From: Lutispora sp003527145 | Lineage (GTDB): Bacteria; Bacillota; Clostridia; Lutisporales; Lutisporaceae | DNA length: 64,000 bases | NCBI GenBank assembly: GCA_029983695.1 | Contig: JASBZB010000020.1 | Span: 17,819 to 81,818 of the forward strand | Reading direction: 5' to 3' | Shown here: one piece after another, positions 8,485-16,563 of the stretch | Numbering within the stretch: position 1 is the first letter of the stretch | Layout: each line of letters begins with the position of its first letter | Program-made: the position numbers and the translations under genes | Notes under the pieces: model-generated | Database searches by the model: none | What the model was told of the DNA's origin: nothing | What the model saw: only the letters and a program-made list of their open reading frames with translations

Positions 8485-9213
8485 ATGCGCAAAAAATTTT
8501 ATTTGGTATTTTTAATAATCATGACATTGGTTTTAACCTCATGCAGATATGATGCAATTGCTGGTGTTAAGCTGTCTGAACTTCCATGGGGAGAGCTAAG
8601 GCCAATACATTTTTTTGAATATCCGACAATCATATCTATCCTATATCTGCCTATAGTAATATACATCACTTATAGAGAAATATTTCTTGCTCAATGGGCA
8701 GGTAAAAAAATAATGAAGATGAAGCTCAAAAACTTTAACTATCCCTTCTGGTTCTTGCAGATTGGGTGGATAGGATTTATATGGCTTGCAGTAATTCAAA
8801 TCGATAGTGATGTGCGCTTTTTTACCGAATCGCTTTTGCCTCAAGAGGTGATGGAAGTGATGCTTCTATTGATGATTTTAAAAAAAGCGTTATTCTTTTT
8901 TGTCTTGTTACTTTTTGTTTTCTGGATGAGTTTGCGTCTTTTCCGGCAGCCGGAAATAAGAGAAAAAGGAATAATTCACGGATTGCTGTTGCTTTCCTGG
9001 GAAAACATATCATTGGCTGAATGGAGAGAACCCGGGACTTTAAAAATTCACTATCGTTTGGCCTCTAAGCCTTTATATTTGCTTTTGAGGAAAAAGAATA
9101 AAGAGCAAGAAGAAAAAGAAATTGAGTATTGCCTGGAGATAAAACCTGAACAGGAAGCAGATGTTAATAAATATTTATATAAATATATTCCAAATCAAAT
9201 AATTGACAGATAG
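8485..9213 (+). CDS. Multi-helix membrane protein, unknown
   Basis: 242 residues from ATG 8485 with an AAGGGGGAT ribosome site; a TTG at 8482 is in frame but less likely. The N-terminus looks like a lipoprotein signal (VLTSCRYD, Cys21). Three further hydrophobic segments follow (near residues 45-65, 85-105 and 130-155), then a charged cytoplasmic C-terminal part containing LRKKNKEQEEKEIEY. I recognise no family. It sits in the run of accessory envelope genes with the peptidase and ankyrin protein. Confidence 0.55.
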   Translation: MRKKFYLVFLIIMTLVLTSCRYDAIAGVKLSELPWGELRPIHFFEYPTIISILYLPIVIYITYREIFLAQWAGKKIMKMKLKNFNYPFWFLQIGWIGFIWLAVIQIDSDVRFFTESLLPQEVMEVMLLLMILKKALFFFVLLLFVFWMSLRLFRQPEIREKGIIHGLLLLSWENISLAEWREPGTLKIHYRLASKPLYLLLRKKNKEQEEKEIEYCLEIKPEQEADVNKYLYKYIPNQIIDR

Positions 9214-9321
9214 CATATCGACCATTAATTCCTAATAATTGAGACAAATATATAATAATCCGATAAAGGCTGTTCGGCATATAACCTTTTCAAGCCGAAT
9301 ATATGCTCAGGGGGTATAGTA

Positions 9322-9672
9322 ATGGATAAAATGAAGATAAAAGATGTAAATCTTCTTTTGATGATTGTGCTTCCGCTGACATTTATTGTGAGTCCTTATA
9401 GCCACTCATTTATGGTAATAGTCATTTTAGTTTGGATTAACAATAACGATTTAAAACTCAGAGATTTTTTATATCTTAGGAAAGTAAGTGCTTCAATAGT
9501 ATTACTTTCTGTTTTAATTGGTGCATTATTAGCGCTTATGAATTTCTTTGACCATTTCTATTTTCAATTTGCTATAGAAATAATAGGAAAAAGCACGCTG
9601 TCATTTTCATTATCAAATATTTGGTATCAGTTTTTATCATTAGTGTTAGTATTATTGTGCTGCAAGTCATGA
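9322..9672 (+). CDS. Hydrophobic protein, possible truncated CPBP-type membrane protein
   Basis: 116 residues with three to four membrane helices, ATG 9322 preceded by CAGGGGG. The N-terminal style resembles CPBP (Abi) intramembrane peptidases, but the catalytic EExxxR motif is absent because the frame stops at 9672. It may be the front of a decayed gene. The last 46 bp overlap the convergent small gene at 9627-9869. Confidence 0.4.
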   Translation: MDKMKIKDVNLLLMIVLPLTFIVSPYSHSFMVIVILVWINNNDLKLRDFLYLRKVSASIVLLSVLIGALLALMNFFDHFYFQFAIEIIGKSTLSFSLSNIWYQFLSLVLVLLCCKS

Positions 9673-9869
9673 CCTTTCTTATAAAGAATAATGTTAATGA
9701 TTGATGATGCTGTCAGCAATATATGAGGTGCATATTGGTTTTTTACAGAAATGATATCAGCATTAAGAATAAAAGTTAGAACAATAGTGATAGGTATAAT
9801 AAAAGCCATAGAAATATAGTATTTCATATAAGGTCGTATGGACGGTGTGGGATTAATTTTTTTATCCAC
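9627..9869 (-). CDS. Small membrane protein, unknown
   Basis: 80 residues, two hydrophobic segments (about 17-36 and 48-63). It begins with GTG 9869 preceded by a good AGAGGTGG ribosome site, which is the main reason to accept it. Its tail is rich in Asn, Thr and His (DLQHNNTNTNDKN). No family recognised. It overlaps the end of the opposite-strand gene at 9322-9672, so one of the two 3' ends may not be original. Confidence 0.45.
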   Translation of the reverse strand: MDKKINPTPSIRPYMKYYISMAFIIPITIVLTFILNADIISVKNQYAPHILLTASSIINIILYKKGHDLQHNNTNTNDKN

Positions 9870-9990
9870 TGAAGACCACCTCTTAACAAATCTTTAAATT
9901 ATTTCCTTAATTATATATTTACGTTTTATATAAGTCAATATCATATAGAAATGAAGAGCCTTGATTGATACAAATGATTGCTTTTAAAGT

Positions 9991-10019
9991 TTGAGAAGGC
10001 ATATTCTATATGTTATAAT
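9991..10019 (+). promoter_or_regulatory. Sigma-A type promoter
   Basis: TTGAGA at 9991-9996, 17-bp spacer, then a perfect TATAAT at 10014-10019. It sits about 36 bp ahead of the GTG at 10055 that opens the decayed nucleotidyltransferase-like gene. Confidence 0.65.
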
Positions 10020-10054
10020 TAATTGAAAAAATACATAATGGGGGCATAAAAGCC

Positions 10055-10329
10055 GTGTACACTAAAAATCGTGATATTTTATTAGAGCTACTGCAAGACA
10101 TGGAAGATTTTGCTCGCATGAAAAATGAAAAATGTCCGCCTATATATCTGCTTGGAGTAGATATTCCGAAAAAGATTTTGAAGACATCAAAAAGTTAATG
10201 TTATCTGCTGACAAGAGTCTGGTTCTTGAACTAATAGATAACGTTTTTAAGAGGCAGGATATGAGTGAGATATTTTTAAAAAAATTCTCAGATAATGTAA
10301 AAAGGTTCAAAGGTGAATTTTATGTATAG
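10055..10329 (+). pseudogene. Decayed nucleotidyltransferase-like gene with internal deletion
   Basis: From GTG 10055 (behind GGGG) the frame reads MYTKNRDILLELLQDMEDF...PPIYLLG, which resembles the start of DUF6036/AbiEii-like nucleotidyltransferases just before their GG-S motif. It then continues in nonsense to a stop at 10198. From about 10132 a different frame reads AWSRYSEKDFEDIKKLML...VLELIDNVFKRQDM to 10329, which resembles the C-terminal part of the same kind of protein. The simplest reading is one gene that lost its catalytic middle and shifted frame. A good promoter remains upstream. The family call rests on memory of related sequences and is tentative. Confidence 0.45.
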
Positions 10330-10669
10330 GATTTTCTGTGAAAGCGTTAAAACCTTTTTTGCTATTAATAAAGAGGGAGAACAGAAAAATGAATATAGGT
10401 TAAAAATAGCTCAGCCGATAAAAGCATTAGCCGATAAAAGCTTATACTTTCACTGGAAGAGAAATGAGCCGATCAAGTATGATGAAGTAAATAATTTAGT
10501 TTATGAGATAGATAAAAATAAAGATAGGCTCCACAGCTTCAAAACCTTCTCCTGGGACTTGTGGGGACATGGTCATGAGTCAATGCCAAGCGAAGAATTT
10601 GATAAGGAAACCGTCCGAGAGCAATTAAAGCTAATAAACCTCCTGTTGAGCAGACAATACTGGTTGTAA
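10322..10669 (+). CDS. Hypothetical soluble protein
   Basis: 115 residues from ATG 10322, which overlaps the end of the decayed gene upstream and follows AAAGGTG. No membrane segment or signal. It contains a Trp-rich stretch (FSWDLWGHGHESM). No family recognised. Overlapping start and stop suggest it was translationally coupled to the nucleotidyltransferase-like gene, as in two-gene toxin-antitoxin style units, but function cannot be claimed. Confidence 0.5.
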   Translation: MYRIFCESVKTFFAINKEGEQKNEYRLKIAQPIKALADKSLYFHWKRNEPIKYDEVNNLVYEIDKNKDRLHSFKTFSWDLWGHGHESMPSEEFDKETVREQLKLINLLLSRQYWL

Positions 10670-10752
10670 GGACTGTGTCTTTTAAAAATCCGGCAGTCAT
10701 TGAAGAGCAGCTTCAGCGGCTGCCGGAGTAAAATGGATGCAGCTATCTTATC

Positions 10753-10959
10753 CTACTGGGGGTGTGTATCTCTCCACATCTTGGGGCTGTATTTCGCATC
10801 CTCATAGTCATCATCCAATACATCATCATCGTATCTTGTGATATAAGGATCAAAATCCAGGGTGTAAAAATCTGCATTATATAATTTTTTTAAATGAGGA
10901 TATTTGGCTCCGTCATGCTCCTTATTTAAAATTTCATCTTCAAAATTGTTATTTTTCAA
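10753..10959 (-). CDS. Small acidic protein, unknown
   Basis: 68 residues, strongly acidic in the middle (YDDDVLDDDYEDAKY) and rich in Tyr. Start is TTG 10959 after an AGAGGTG ribosome site. It is the second gene of a minus-strand pair, 12 bp after the 48-residue gene at 10972-11118. No family recognised. Confidence 0.5.
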   Translation of the reverse strand: MKNNNFEDEILNKEHDGAKYPHLKKLYNADFYTLDFDPYITRYDDDVLDDDYEDAKYSPKMWRDTHPQ

Positions 10960-10971
10960 GATAACACCTCT

Positions 10972-11118
10972 TTATCTATTTTTTTTAGCGGCTTTTTCAT
11001 CTAAGCTTTCGACCTTTGGTTTAGCATCATTATTGAGCTTTGCAATCACAAAATCATTATAGCTGATGGGCTTCAAAGCTCCATCAGGGAGAACATTCGG
11101 TAAATCCTTGCGGCTCAT
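10972..11118 (-). CDS. Very small basic protein, unknown
   Basis: 48 residues, ATG 11118 with GAAGGG five bases upstream, TAA at 10972-10974. The sequence begins MSRKDLPNVLPDGALKPISY and ends in a Lys/Ala-rich tail (EKAAKKNR). A good ribosome site and tight coupling to the 10753-10959 gene support it as real. It is basic where its partner is acidic, so a small complex is possible; this is speculation. Confidence 0.5.
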   Translation of the reverse strand: MSRKDLPNVLPDGALKPISYNDFVIAKLNNDAKPKVESLDEKAAKKNR

Positions 11119-11207
11119 GTCATCCCTTCTTTCCTAATAAATGCATAGATCCTATCATATATTTTTTGCAGGATTGCTTGTCCATATGCAGCATTTTTTT
11201 GGATATC

Positions 11208-11235
11208 TTGACAGTATCAAAAAATATACTAAAAT
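11208..11235 (+). promoter_or_regulatory. Sigma-A type promoter of htpG
   Basis: TTGACA at 11208-11213, a 16-bp spacer and TAAAAT at 11230-11235, 38 bp before the htpG start. No CIRCE or CtsR repeat was seen around it. Confidence 0.7.
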
Positions 11236-11273
11236 AAGAATGCGGAGAACTTTTTTTTAGGAGGTATTTACAT

Positions 11274-13151
11274 ATGAACAAAGAAAGTGGAAGCATCTCA
11301 ATTCATGCGGAGAATATTTTTCCAATCATAAAGAAATGGCTATACTCTGATAAGGATATATTTGTCAGAGAGCTGATAAGCAACGGCACCGATGCCATAA
11401 GCAAGCTTAAAAGGCTTTCATCCATAGGTGAAGCCCAGATTCCCGATGATGAGAAATATGAAGTAAAGGTATCCTTTAATAAGGATGAAAAAACCATAAA
11501 ATTCATTGATAACGGCATTGGCATGACAGCGGAGGAGGTTAAAAAGTATATTAACCAGGTGGCTTTTTCCGGTGCAGAAGAGTTTATAGCCAAGTACAAG
11601 GATAAGATAGGAGAAGAGGCAGATATAATCGGTCATTTTGGCCTGGGCTTCTATTCCGCCTTCATGGTATCAAAAAAGGTTGAAATAGATACATTATCTT
11701 ATCAGCCGGGGGCCGAGGCTGTGAAGTGGGCCAGCGAGGGCGGCACCGAATATGAACTGGCATCGTCGGACAGAACATCAAGAGGCACTGCCATAACCCT
11801 TTATATGGACGATGAGAGTGAAGAATTTTTGGATGAGTACAAGTTAAGAGGAATCATTGAGAAGCACTGTTCATTCCTGCCCGTCGAGATATACCTTGAG
11901 GATGAAAAGTTTAAAAAGGAAGGGGAAGAGAAGAAGCCTTTAAACGATACCAAGCCCCTATGGCTCAAAAATCCTAAGGATTGCACCGATGAAGAGTACA
12001 AGGAATTTTATAAAAAGGTGTTCAATGATTTTAATGACCCTCTGTTTTGGATACATCTGTCCGTTGATTATCCCTTTAACCTGAAGGGAATATTGTATTT
12101 TCCCAAGCTTCGTCATGAATACGAGATGAGTGAAGGCCAGATAAAGCTGTATAACAATCAGGTTTTTGTAGCTGATAATATAAAGGAGATAATACCCGAA
12201 TTTCTTATGCTTCTCAAAGGTACCATTGATTGCGCAGATTTGCCGCTAAATGTATCCAGAAGCTTTTTGCAAAGAGACAGCAATGTGATAAAGCTTTCCA
12301 AGCATATCACCAAGAAGGTTGCTGATAAGCTCACAGAGCTTTTTGAAAAGGAAAGGGAAAAATATGAGGGCTTCTGGAAGGATATCAGTCCATTTATCAA
12401 ATACGGCTCCATAAAGGATAAGAATTTCTATGACAAGATAAAGGATATACTGATATATAAATCTATAGATGGCAATTATCTCACCCTAAATGAATACTTT
12501 GAAAAAAGCGGCGGCAAAAAAGAAGACGAAAAGGCTGAGAACAAGGTATTTTACGCCAGTGATGAAAAGCAGCAGCATCAATATATAAAGATGTTCAAGG
12601 ATCAAGGCCTGGAGGCTGTAGTTTTAGATATGGCCATTGACAATCATTTCATCAGCTATATTGAAATGTATGAGATGAATGTCAAATTCTTCAGGATAGA
12701 CTCTGACTTAGCCGAAAGTCTGAAGGGTGATGATGAGGGAGAGAAAGAGGATAAGGCCAAGGAAGAAAAGCTTATAGAGGCTGTAAAGAAGGCTTTGAAT
12801 ATAGAAAAGCTGGAGATAAAGCTGGAGAGGCTGAAGACCGACGGGACCCAAGCAGTGCTCCTCATGCCCGAGCATGAGAGAAGGCTGCAGGAGATGAGCT
12901 CCATGTTTGGCGGCGAGGATATGAGCAAAATGTTCAAAGGGGAAGAAACATTGATTCTCAATAAATCCAACAGCCTCATCAAAGCTCTGGAGGCTTTGGA
13001 AGGAAGGGATGACAAGAGCGATGATTTCAACCTGATATGCAGCCATGTATATGATCTGGCTCTCATGGGCAGCAGAGGCCTGGATGCAGATAAGCTGGAA
13101 GGCTTCTTAAAAAGAAGTGGTATGATATTGGAGCGGCTGGCAAATAATTAG
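11274..13151 (+). CDS. htpG: Chaperone HtpG (bacterial Hsp90)
   Basis: 625 residues, the normal length for bacterial Hsp90. The N-terminal GHKL ATP-binding domain shows the expected motifs (RELISNGTDAISKL, DNGIGM, GHFGLGFYSAFMV). The middle domain has the family's RSFLQRDSNVIKLSK-like segment, and the C-terminal part is a dimerisation domain without a eukaryotic MEEVD tail. It is an ATP-driven cytosolic chaperone that remodels late folding clients. The start follows TTAGGAGG. A single-gene promoter lies directly upstream. Confidence 0.97.
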   Translation: MNKESGSISIHAENIFPIIKKWLYSDKDIFVRELISNGTDAISKLKRLSSIGEAQIPDDEKYEVKVSFNKDEKTIKFIDNGIGMTAEEVKKYINQVAFSGAEEFIAKYKDKIGEEADIIGHFGLGFYSAFMVSKKVEIDTLSYQPGAEAVKWASEGGTEYELASSDRTSRGTAITLYMDDESEEFLDEYKLRGIIEKHCSFLPVEIYLEDEKFKKEGEEKKPLNDTKPLWLKNPKDCTDEEYKEFYKKVFNDFNDPLFWIHLSVDYPFNLKGILYFPKLRHEYEMSEGQIKLYNNQVFVADNIKEIIPEFLMLLKGTIDCADLPLNVSRSFLQRDSNVIKLSKHITKKVADKLTELFEKEREKYEGFWKDISPFIKYGSIKDKNFYDKIKDILIYKSIDGNYLTLNEYFEKSGGKKEDEKAENKVFYASDEKQQHQYIKMFKDQGLEAVVLDMAIDNHFISYIEMYEMNVKFFRIDSDLAESLKGDDEGEKEDKAKEEKLIEAVKKALNIEKLEIKLERLKTDGTQAVLLMPEHERRLQEMSSMFGGEDMSKMFKGEETLILNKSNSLIKALEALEGRDDKSDDFNLICSHVYDLALMGSRGLDADKLEGFLKRSGMILERLANN

Positions 13152-13179
13152 AGGCTAGCGGCTAGAGGCCAGAGGCATA

Positions 13180-13198
13180 AAAAATACTGCGTATTTTT
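13180..13198. terminator. AT-only hairpin after htpG
   Basis: AAAAATAC/GTATTTTT with a TGC loop, 29 bp after the htpG stop. It has few G-C pairs, so termination would rely on the T-run. It is preceded by a short GGCTAG/GAGGC reiteration (13152-13177). Confidence 0.45.
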
Positions 13199-13218
13199 AT
13201 ATATTTGGAGTTGATTTT

Positions 13219-13839
13219 TTGACTATTTCCAGGGAAATATTCGACATTTTCGAACATCATCTGCTGAATGATGAAAAACCATCCGAATATTTAAATGCTG
13301 AAATCGACAGAGAAGGTTTCAGCTATCCCTTTACCATGTTAAAGAAGCTGCAGGATATACCCCAGTCACCGGAGCATCATCCCGAGGGCAACGTGTGGAA
13401 CCATACTTTGCTGGTAGTGGATGAGGCAGCCAAACGGAAGGATGAGAGTGAGGATAAAAGGGCTTTCATGTGGGCTGCCCTGCTTCATGATATAGGAAAG
13501 GCACCTGTCACCAGAATAAAAAAAGGAAGGATAGTTGCCTATGACCACGATAAGATCGGAGAGAAAATGGCTGCAGATTTTTTGGAGCATTTGACAGATG
13601 ACAGAGGCTTGATAAGCACGGTTTCAAAGCTGGTGCGCTGGCACATGCAGATCCTTTTCGCAGTCAAGGATTTGCCCTTTGCCGATCTAAAAACTATGAT
13701 GAAGCAGGTCTCCTACAAGGAGATAGCGCTTCTTGGCATCTGTGACAGGCTAGGCAGGGGAGAACTCACGGAAGAGCGCATACAAAAGGAAAAGGACACG
13801 GTAGAAATGTTTATCAAAAAATGTGAAGGAAGGCTATGA
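13219..13839 (+). CDS. HD-domain phosphohydrolase
   Basis: 206 residues from a TTG start behind TTGGAG. The HD metal-binding set is clear: His in NVWNHTLLVVD, His-Asp in ALLHDIGK near residue 92, and a later YDHDKIGEKMA. The arrangement resembles the HD domain found C-terminal to CCA-adding tRNA nucleotidyltransferases, here as a stand-alone protein without the polymerase part. Likely a metal-dependent nucleotide or RNA phosphatase/phosphodiesterase; substrate unknown. Confidence 0.85.
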   Translation: MTISREIFDIFEHHLLNDEKPSEYLNAEIDREGFSYPFTMLKKLQDIPQSPEHHPEGNVWNHTLLVVDEAAKRKDESEDKRAFMWAALLHDIGKAPVTRIKKGRIVAYDHDKIGEKMAADFLEHLTDDRGLISTVSKLVRWHMQILFAVKDLPFADLKTMMKQVSYKEIALLGICDRLGRGELTEERIQKEKDTVEMFIKKCEGRL

Positions 13840-13855
13840 ACATAGCCTTCCTTGC

Positions 13856-14689
13856 TTATTTTCCATCACTTTTCATTTGATCAACTATGTCGAAGATGTC
13901 TGAAACGAATACAAACTTGACCCCCTTTTCCGATATCTTAGGATACATCTTCTTTATTGCTTTCGCTGTGATTTCTCCTCCTTCGGGGCCCACATGGCCG
14001 ATCCCTATGGCATATCCCTTTCTTAAGGCTATATTCGCCAGTGTCATAAGCTGGACCTCGACCTCTTTTTGATTTTTTGTGCTGTCCAGAAAAACATCTC
14101 TTATAAAATACGGTACATCTAACTCCTTAGCAACCTCTTCTATAACTGACTTTTCAGCGGTTTTGCTGTCTACAAAATAAATTCCTCTGCTTTTTGCAGT
14201 GAGCAGTATGGCTTCCATGGTCCTTCTATCCTGGCATACCTTGGAGCCCATGTGATTATTCATTCCGACAGCCCATTTCAACTGATCAAGAGCATCGTTA
14301 ATATTCAGTTGTATTTCCTGATCCGTCATTGCACACTTGATCGCGCCGGGGCCTAACCAGCTGGGCTTGCCGCTTATAGGCTCCATGGGCATATGGAGCA
14401 TTATCTCCAACCCTTTCTCTTTGGCTGTTTCAGCATCTTTTACGCTGGAGTCGAGAAAGGGCATTATGGCTGCAGTGATAGGTATGCCGAGATTCATCAT
14501 GGTATTGGTACCTTTACCGTTATTGCCGAAATCATCGATTATTATGGCTATATAACCTTTTGGTTTTTCTATGTCTGCGGATTTTACACGGATCATACTG
14601 CTGCCCAAAATGGTTGTTGCAGCGATAAGCAGTATCATAAGCCCTATGAATAGTTTCGATTTCTTTATCACATAAAATTTTGCACTCAT
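13856..14689 (-). CDS. Divergent polysaccharide deacetylase (YibQ/DUF610 family)
   Basis: 277 residues with an N-terminal membrane anchor (LFIGLMILLIAATTILGSSM). The family's hallmarks are present: IAIIIDDFGNN near residue 50, IMLHMPMEP near 110, NNHMGSK near 165, and IGIGHVGPEG late. These proteins have a deacetylase-like barrel but unusual metal-site residues, and act outside the membrane; their substrate is not settled. ATG 14689 has a strong AGGAGG. It ends 16 bp from the convergent HD gene. Confidence 0.88.
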   Translation of the reverse strand: MSAKFYVIKKSKLFIGLMILLIAATTILGSSMIRVKSADIEKPKGYIAIIIDDFGNNGKGTNTMMNLGIPITAAIMPFLDSSVKDAETAKEKGLEIMLHMPMEPISGKPSWLGPGAIKCAMTDQEIQLNINDALDQLKWAVGMNNHMGSKVCQDRRTMEAILLTAKSRGIYFVDSKTAEKSVIEEVAKELDVPYFIRDVFLDSTKNQKEVEVQLMTLANIALRKGYAIGIGHVGPEGGEITAKAIKKMYPKISEKGVKFVFVSDIFDIVDQMKSDGK

Positions 14690-14793
14690 TTTTCTACCTC
14701 CTGCTATTTATATATATTCTTTTCTGCATACTGAAAGAACCATTTTGGTTAATCCGCATAAAATGGTACTAAATGATTGTAAGGTGGGATAGC

Positions 14794-15276
14794 ATGTACG
14801 AAGATTATAATGATGACTGGGACAGATTTGAAGAAGATTTCGATGATGAACTTGATGGTTTTGTATGTCCATTTTGGAGGCAAGGCCCCGGTGCTCCTTT
14901 TAATCAAATAACTCCTCCTCCTTTTGGACCTTCTTTTCAAGGGCCTCCGTCAGGTGCTCCTTTCCTGATGCCGCAACCGAGTGCACCGGGAGGAGCTCCT
15001 TTCCAAGGACCGGCTTCAGGACCACCATCAGGTCCGCCTCCCGGATTCACACCTCAGAAGGCTCCCGGCGGAGTCGGCGTTAAGGCGGTAGACCCGGGCG
15101 CTATAAGGAGATGTACCTTCAGATTCGTATTTATATGGCCGGAGAGAGGCCGAGGATTCTGGGCGTTTCTGGTATTTGTAGGCCCGAGATCAATAGCGGG
15201 CTGGAGATGGAATGGACGCCGCTGGGTATATTTCGGTATGGATCTGAGAAGAATAGACAGCTTCGTGTGTTATTAA
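14794..15276 (+). CDS. Pro/Gly-rich protein with conserved aromatic C-terminal domain
   Basis: 160 residues from ATG 14794, 4 bp after an AAGGTGGGA site; an upstream in-frame ATG at 14773 lacks one. The N-terminus is very acidic (YEDYNDDWDRFEEDFDDEL). The middle (about 30-100) is Pro/Gly-rich with PSGAP, GPPSG and SGPP repeats. The last 60 residues are aromatic and basic (FRFVFIWPERGRGFWAF, WRWNGRRWVYFG) ending in SFVCY. No membrane helix. It looks like a structural surface or spore-layer protein, judged only from composition. A terminator follows at once, so it is monocistronic. Confidence 0.7.
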   Translation: MYEDYNDDWDRFEEDFDDELDGFVCPFWRQGPGAPFNQITPPPFGPSFQGPPSGAPFLMPQPSAPGGAPFQGPASGPPSGPPPGFTPQKAPGGVGVKAVDPGAIRRCTFRFVFIWPERGRGFWAFLVFVGPRSIAGWRWNGRRWVYFGMDLRRIDSFVCY

Positions 15277-15277
15277 A

Positions 15278-15299
15278 AAGCGCGGTTTATACCGCGCTT
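15278..15299 (+). terminator. GC-rich hairpin terminator
   Basis: AAGCGCGGT, loop TTAT, ACCGCGCTT: nine perfect pairs starting directly after the stop at 15276. The following T-run is short. Confidence 0.75.
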
Positions 15300-15366
15300 A
15301 ACTTTCCACAAATGCTATTTCGTGCTATAATTAGCTTGTTGTATCTTTTAGGAAAGGATTGATATA

Positions 15367-16539
15367 TTGGAAAATAACAATAGCATTAAAAGCAGCGGTA
15401 TGATTCTTTTGTCGATTTTTTTAGGGCATTTTCTTATAGATTTTTATTCAAATATCGTTCCTCCGGTTTTGTATCTTTTCAGCAGCAAGCTTTCTCTCAC
15501 TCTGGCACAGCAAGGCATGGTATCCGCTTTGATCATAGCCAGCGCTTCAGTATTCCAGCCTATAGTGGGATATTTTACCGATAAGAGGACCAGGGCTTGG
15601 CTGTTATTGGCGTCGGTGCTCTGGATTGGATTGTTCATGAGTTTTACAAATATGATCAATAATTACTATATGCTTCTGGCTGCAGTAGCTTTAGGGGGAT
15701 TTGGTTCATCTGTTTATCACCCTTTGGGCTCAGCCCTCACCATAAAGTTTTCCAACCGTTCTAAAGGGACAAGCCTTTCAACATTTTTGGTAATAGGCGG
15801 TTTGGCAATGCCTGCAGCACCTGCTGTTGTTTTGCCCTTGACCAGAAAATTCGGGTTGAATGTTTTTCCTTACTTGCTCATTCCTGGAATTTTAGCTTTA
15901 ATATTCATGTTTTTTTCGGGGCTTCACAAGATTACGGTGGATCAGGAAGCTGTAAAAGAACAAGGTGAGAAATCAAAGCTGGGAATATATAAAATTAAGT
16001 GGCTTTCCCTGCTGGTTCTGATACCTACCATAAGGAACCTTGTCTTTAGATCTATGATCACTTTTGGCATACAGTATCTTACGCTTAAATCTGTAGGGCT
16101 AGATTTAGCAGGGCTGGCAATAACCTTATTCTTACTGGTAGATCCTATAGGAACATTTTTTGGAGGAGTGCTGGCCGATAGATACGGTTATAAAAATATA
16201 CTGATGATGTCGGGCATATCGGGCGGTATAGCCGCTGCCCTTACTTTTTGGTCAGAAGGCCCCGTCACATTGATTCCCTGGCTGATAATGAGTTTTGCAT
16301 TCTGTCTTTCAAATACACCCACCGTATTTATAACTCAAAGCCTGATACCCAGGAACACAAATCTGGCTACAGGGCTCGTATTCGGATTGCCAATGGGATT
16401 GGGAGGACTGGGCGCAGCGGCATTCGGCAAGGTCGCCGATTCTATGGGACTGGTTGCAACTGCCAGATATTTGATAGTTCCTGTCATCATCATGATCTGC
16501 ATAATATTCATGATACCCAAGGAGTGGAAGACAGCATAA
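15367..16539 (+). CDS. MFS efflux transporter, fosmidomycin-resistance (Fsr) type
   Basis: 390 residues, about 12 membrane helices, TTG start after AGGAAAGG. The first helix (LGHFLIDFYSNIVPPVL), the GGFGSSVYHPLGSALT segment and the ADRYGYKN loop are typical of the Fsr branch of the major facilitator superfamily. These are proton-driven exporters in the cytoplasmic membrane. The natural substrate is unknown; fosmidomycin export is known only for the E. coli member. It has its own terminators on both sides. Confidence 0.85.
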   Translation: MENNNSIKSSGMILLSIFLGHFLIDFYSNIVPPVLYLFSSKLSLTLAQQGMVSALIIASASVFQPIVGYFTDKRTRAWLLLASVLWIGLFMSFTNMINNYYMLLAAVALGGFGSSVYHPLGSALTIKFSNRSKGTSLSTFLVIGGLAMPAAPAVVLPLTRKFGLNVFPYLLIPGILALIFMFFSGLHKITVDQEAVKEQGEKSKLGIYKIKWLSLLVLIPTIRNLVFRSMITFGIQYLTLKSVGLDLAGLAITLFLLVDPIGTFFGGVLADRYGYKNILMMSGISGGIAAALTFWSEGPVTLIPWLIMSFAFCLSNTPTVFITQSLIPRNTNLATGLVFGLPMGLGGLGAAAFGKVADSMGLVATARYLIVPVIIMICIIFMIPKEWKTA

Positions 16540-16563
16540 AAAAGCAGCATAGGCTGCTTTTTA
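16538..16563. terminator. Bidirectional terminator
   Basis: AGCAGC/GCTGCT with loop ATAG, flanked by A-run and T-run, between the convergent MFS gene and the XRE-TPR gene. Confidence 0.85.

Noticed and set aside
9214..9321. TTCGGC/GCCGAA inverted repeat before the 9322 gene
   Set aside because: Six pairs with a 15-base loop and no T-run. Could be chance in AT-rich DNA.
12656..13066. Long minus-strand frames inside htpG and other core genes
   Set aside because: They are antisense shadows of well-conserved genes and lack ribosome sites and family motifs.
13152..13177. GGCTAG/GAGGC reiteration after htpG as a CRISPR-like or tandem repeat
   Set aside because: Only two or three imperfect 10-base units with no spacers. 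Too short to call.
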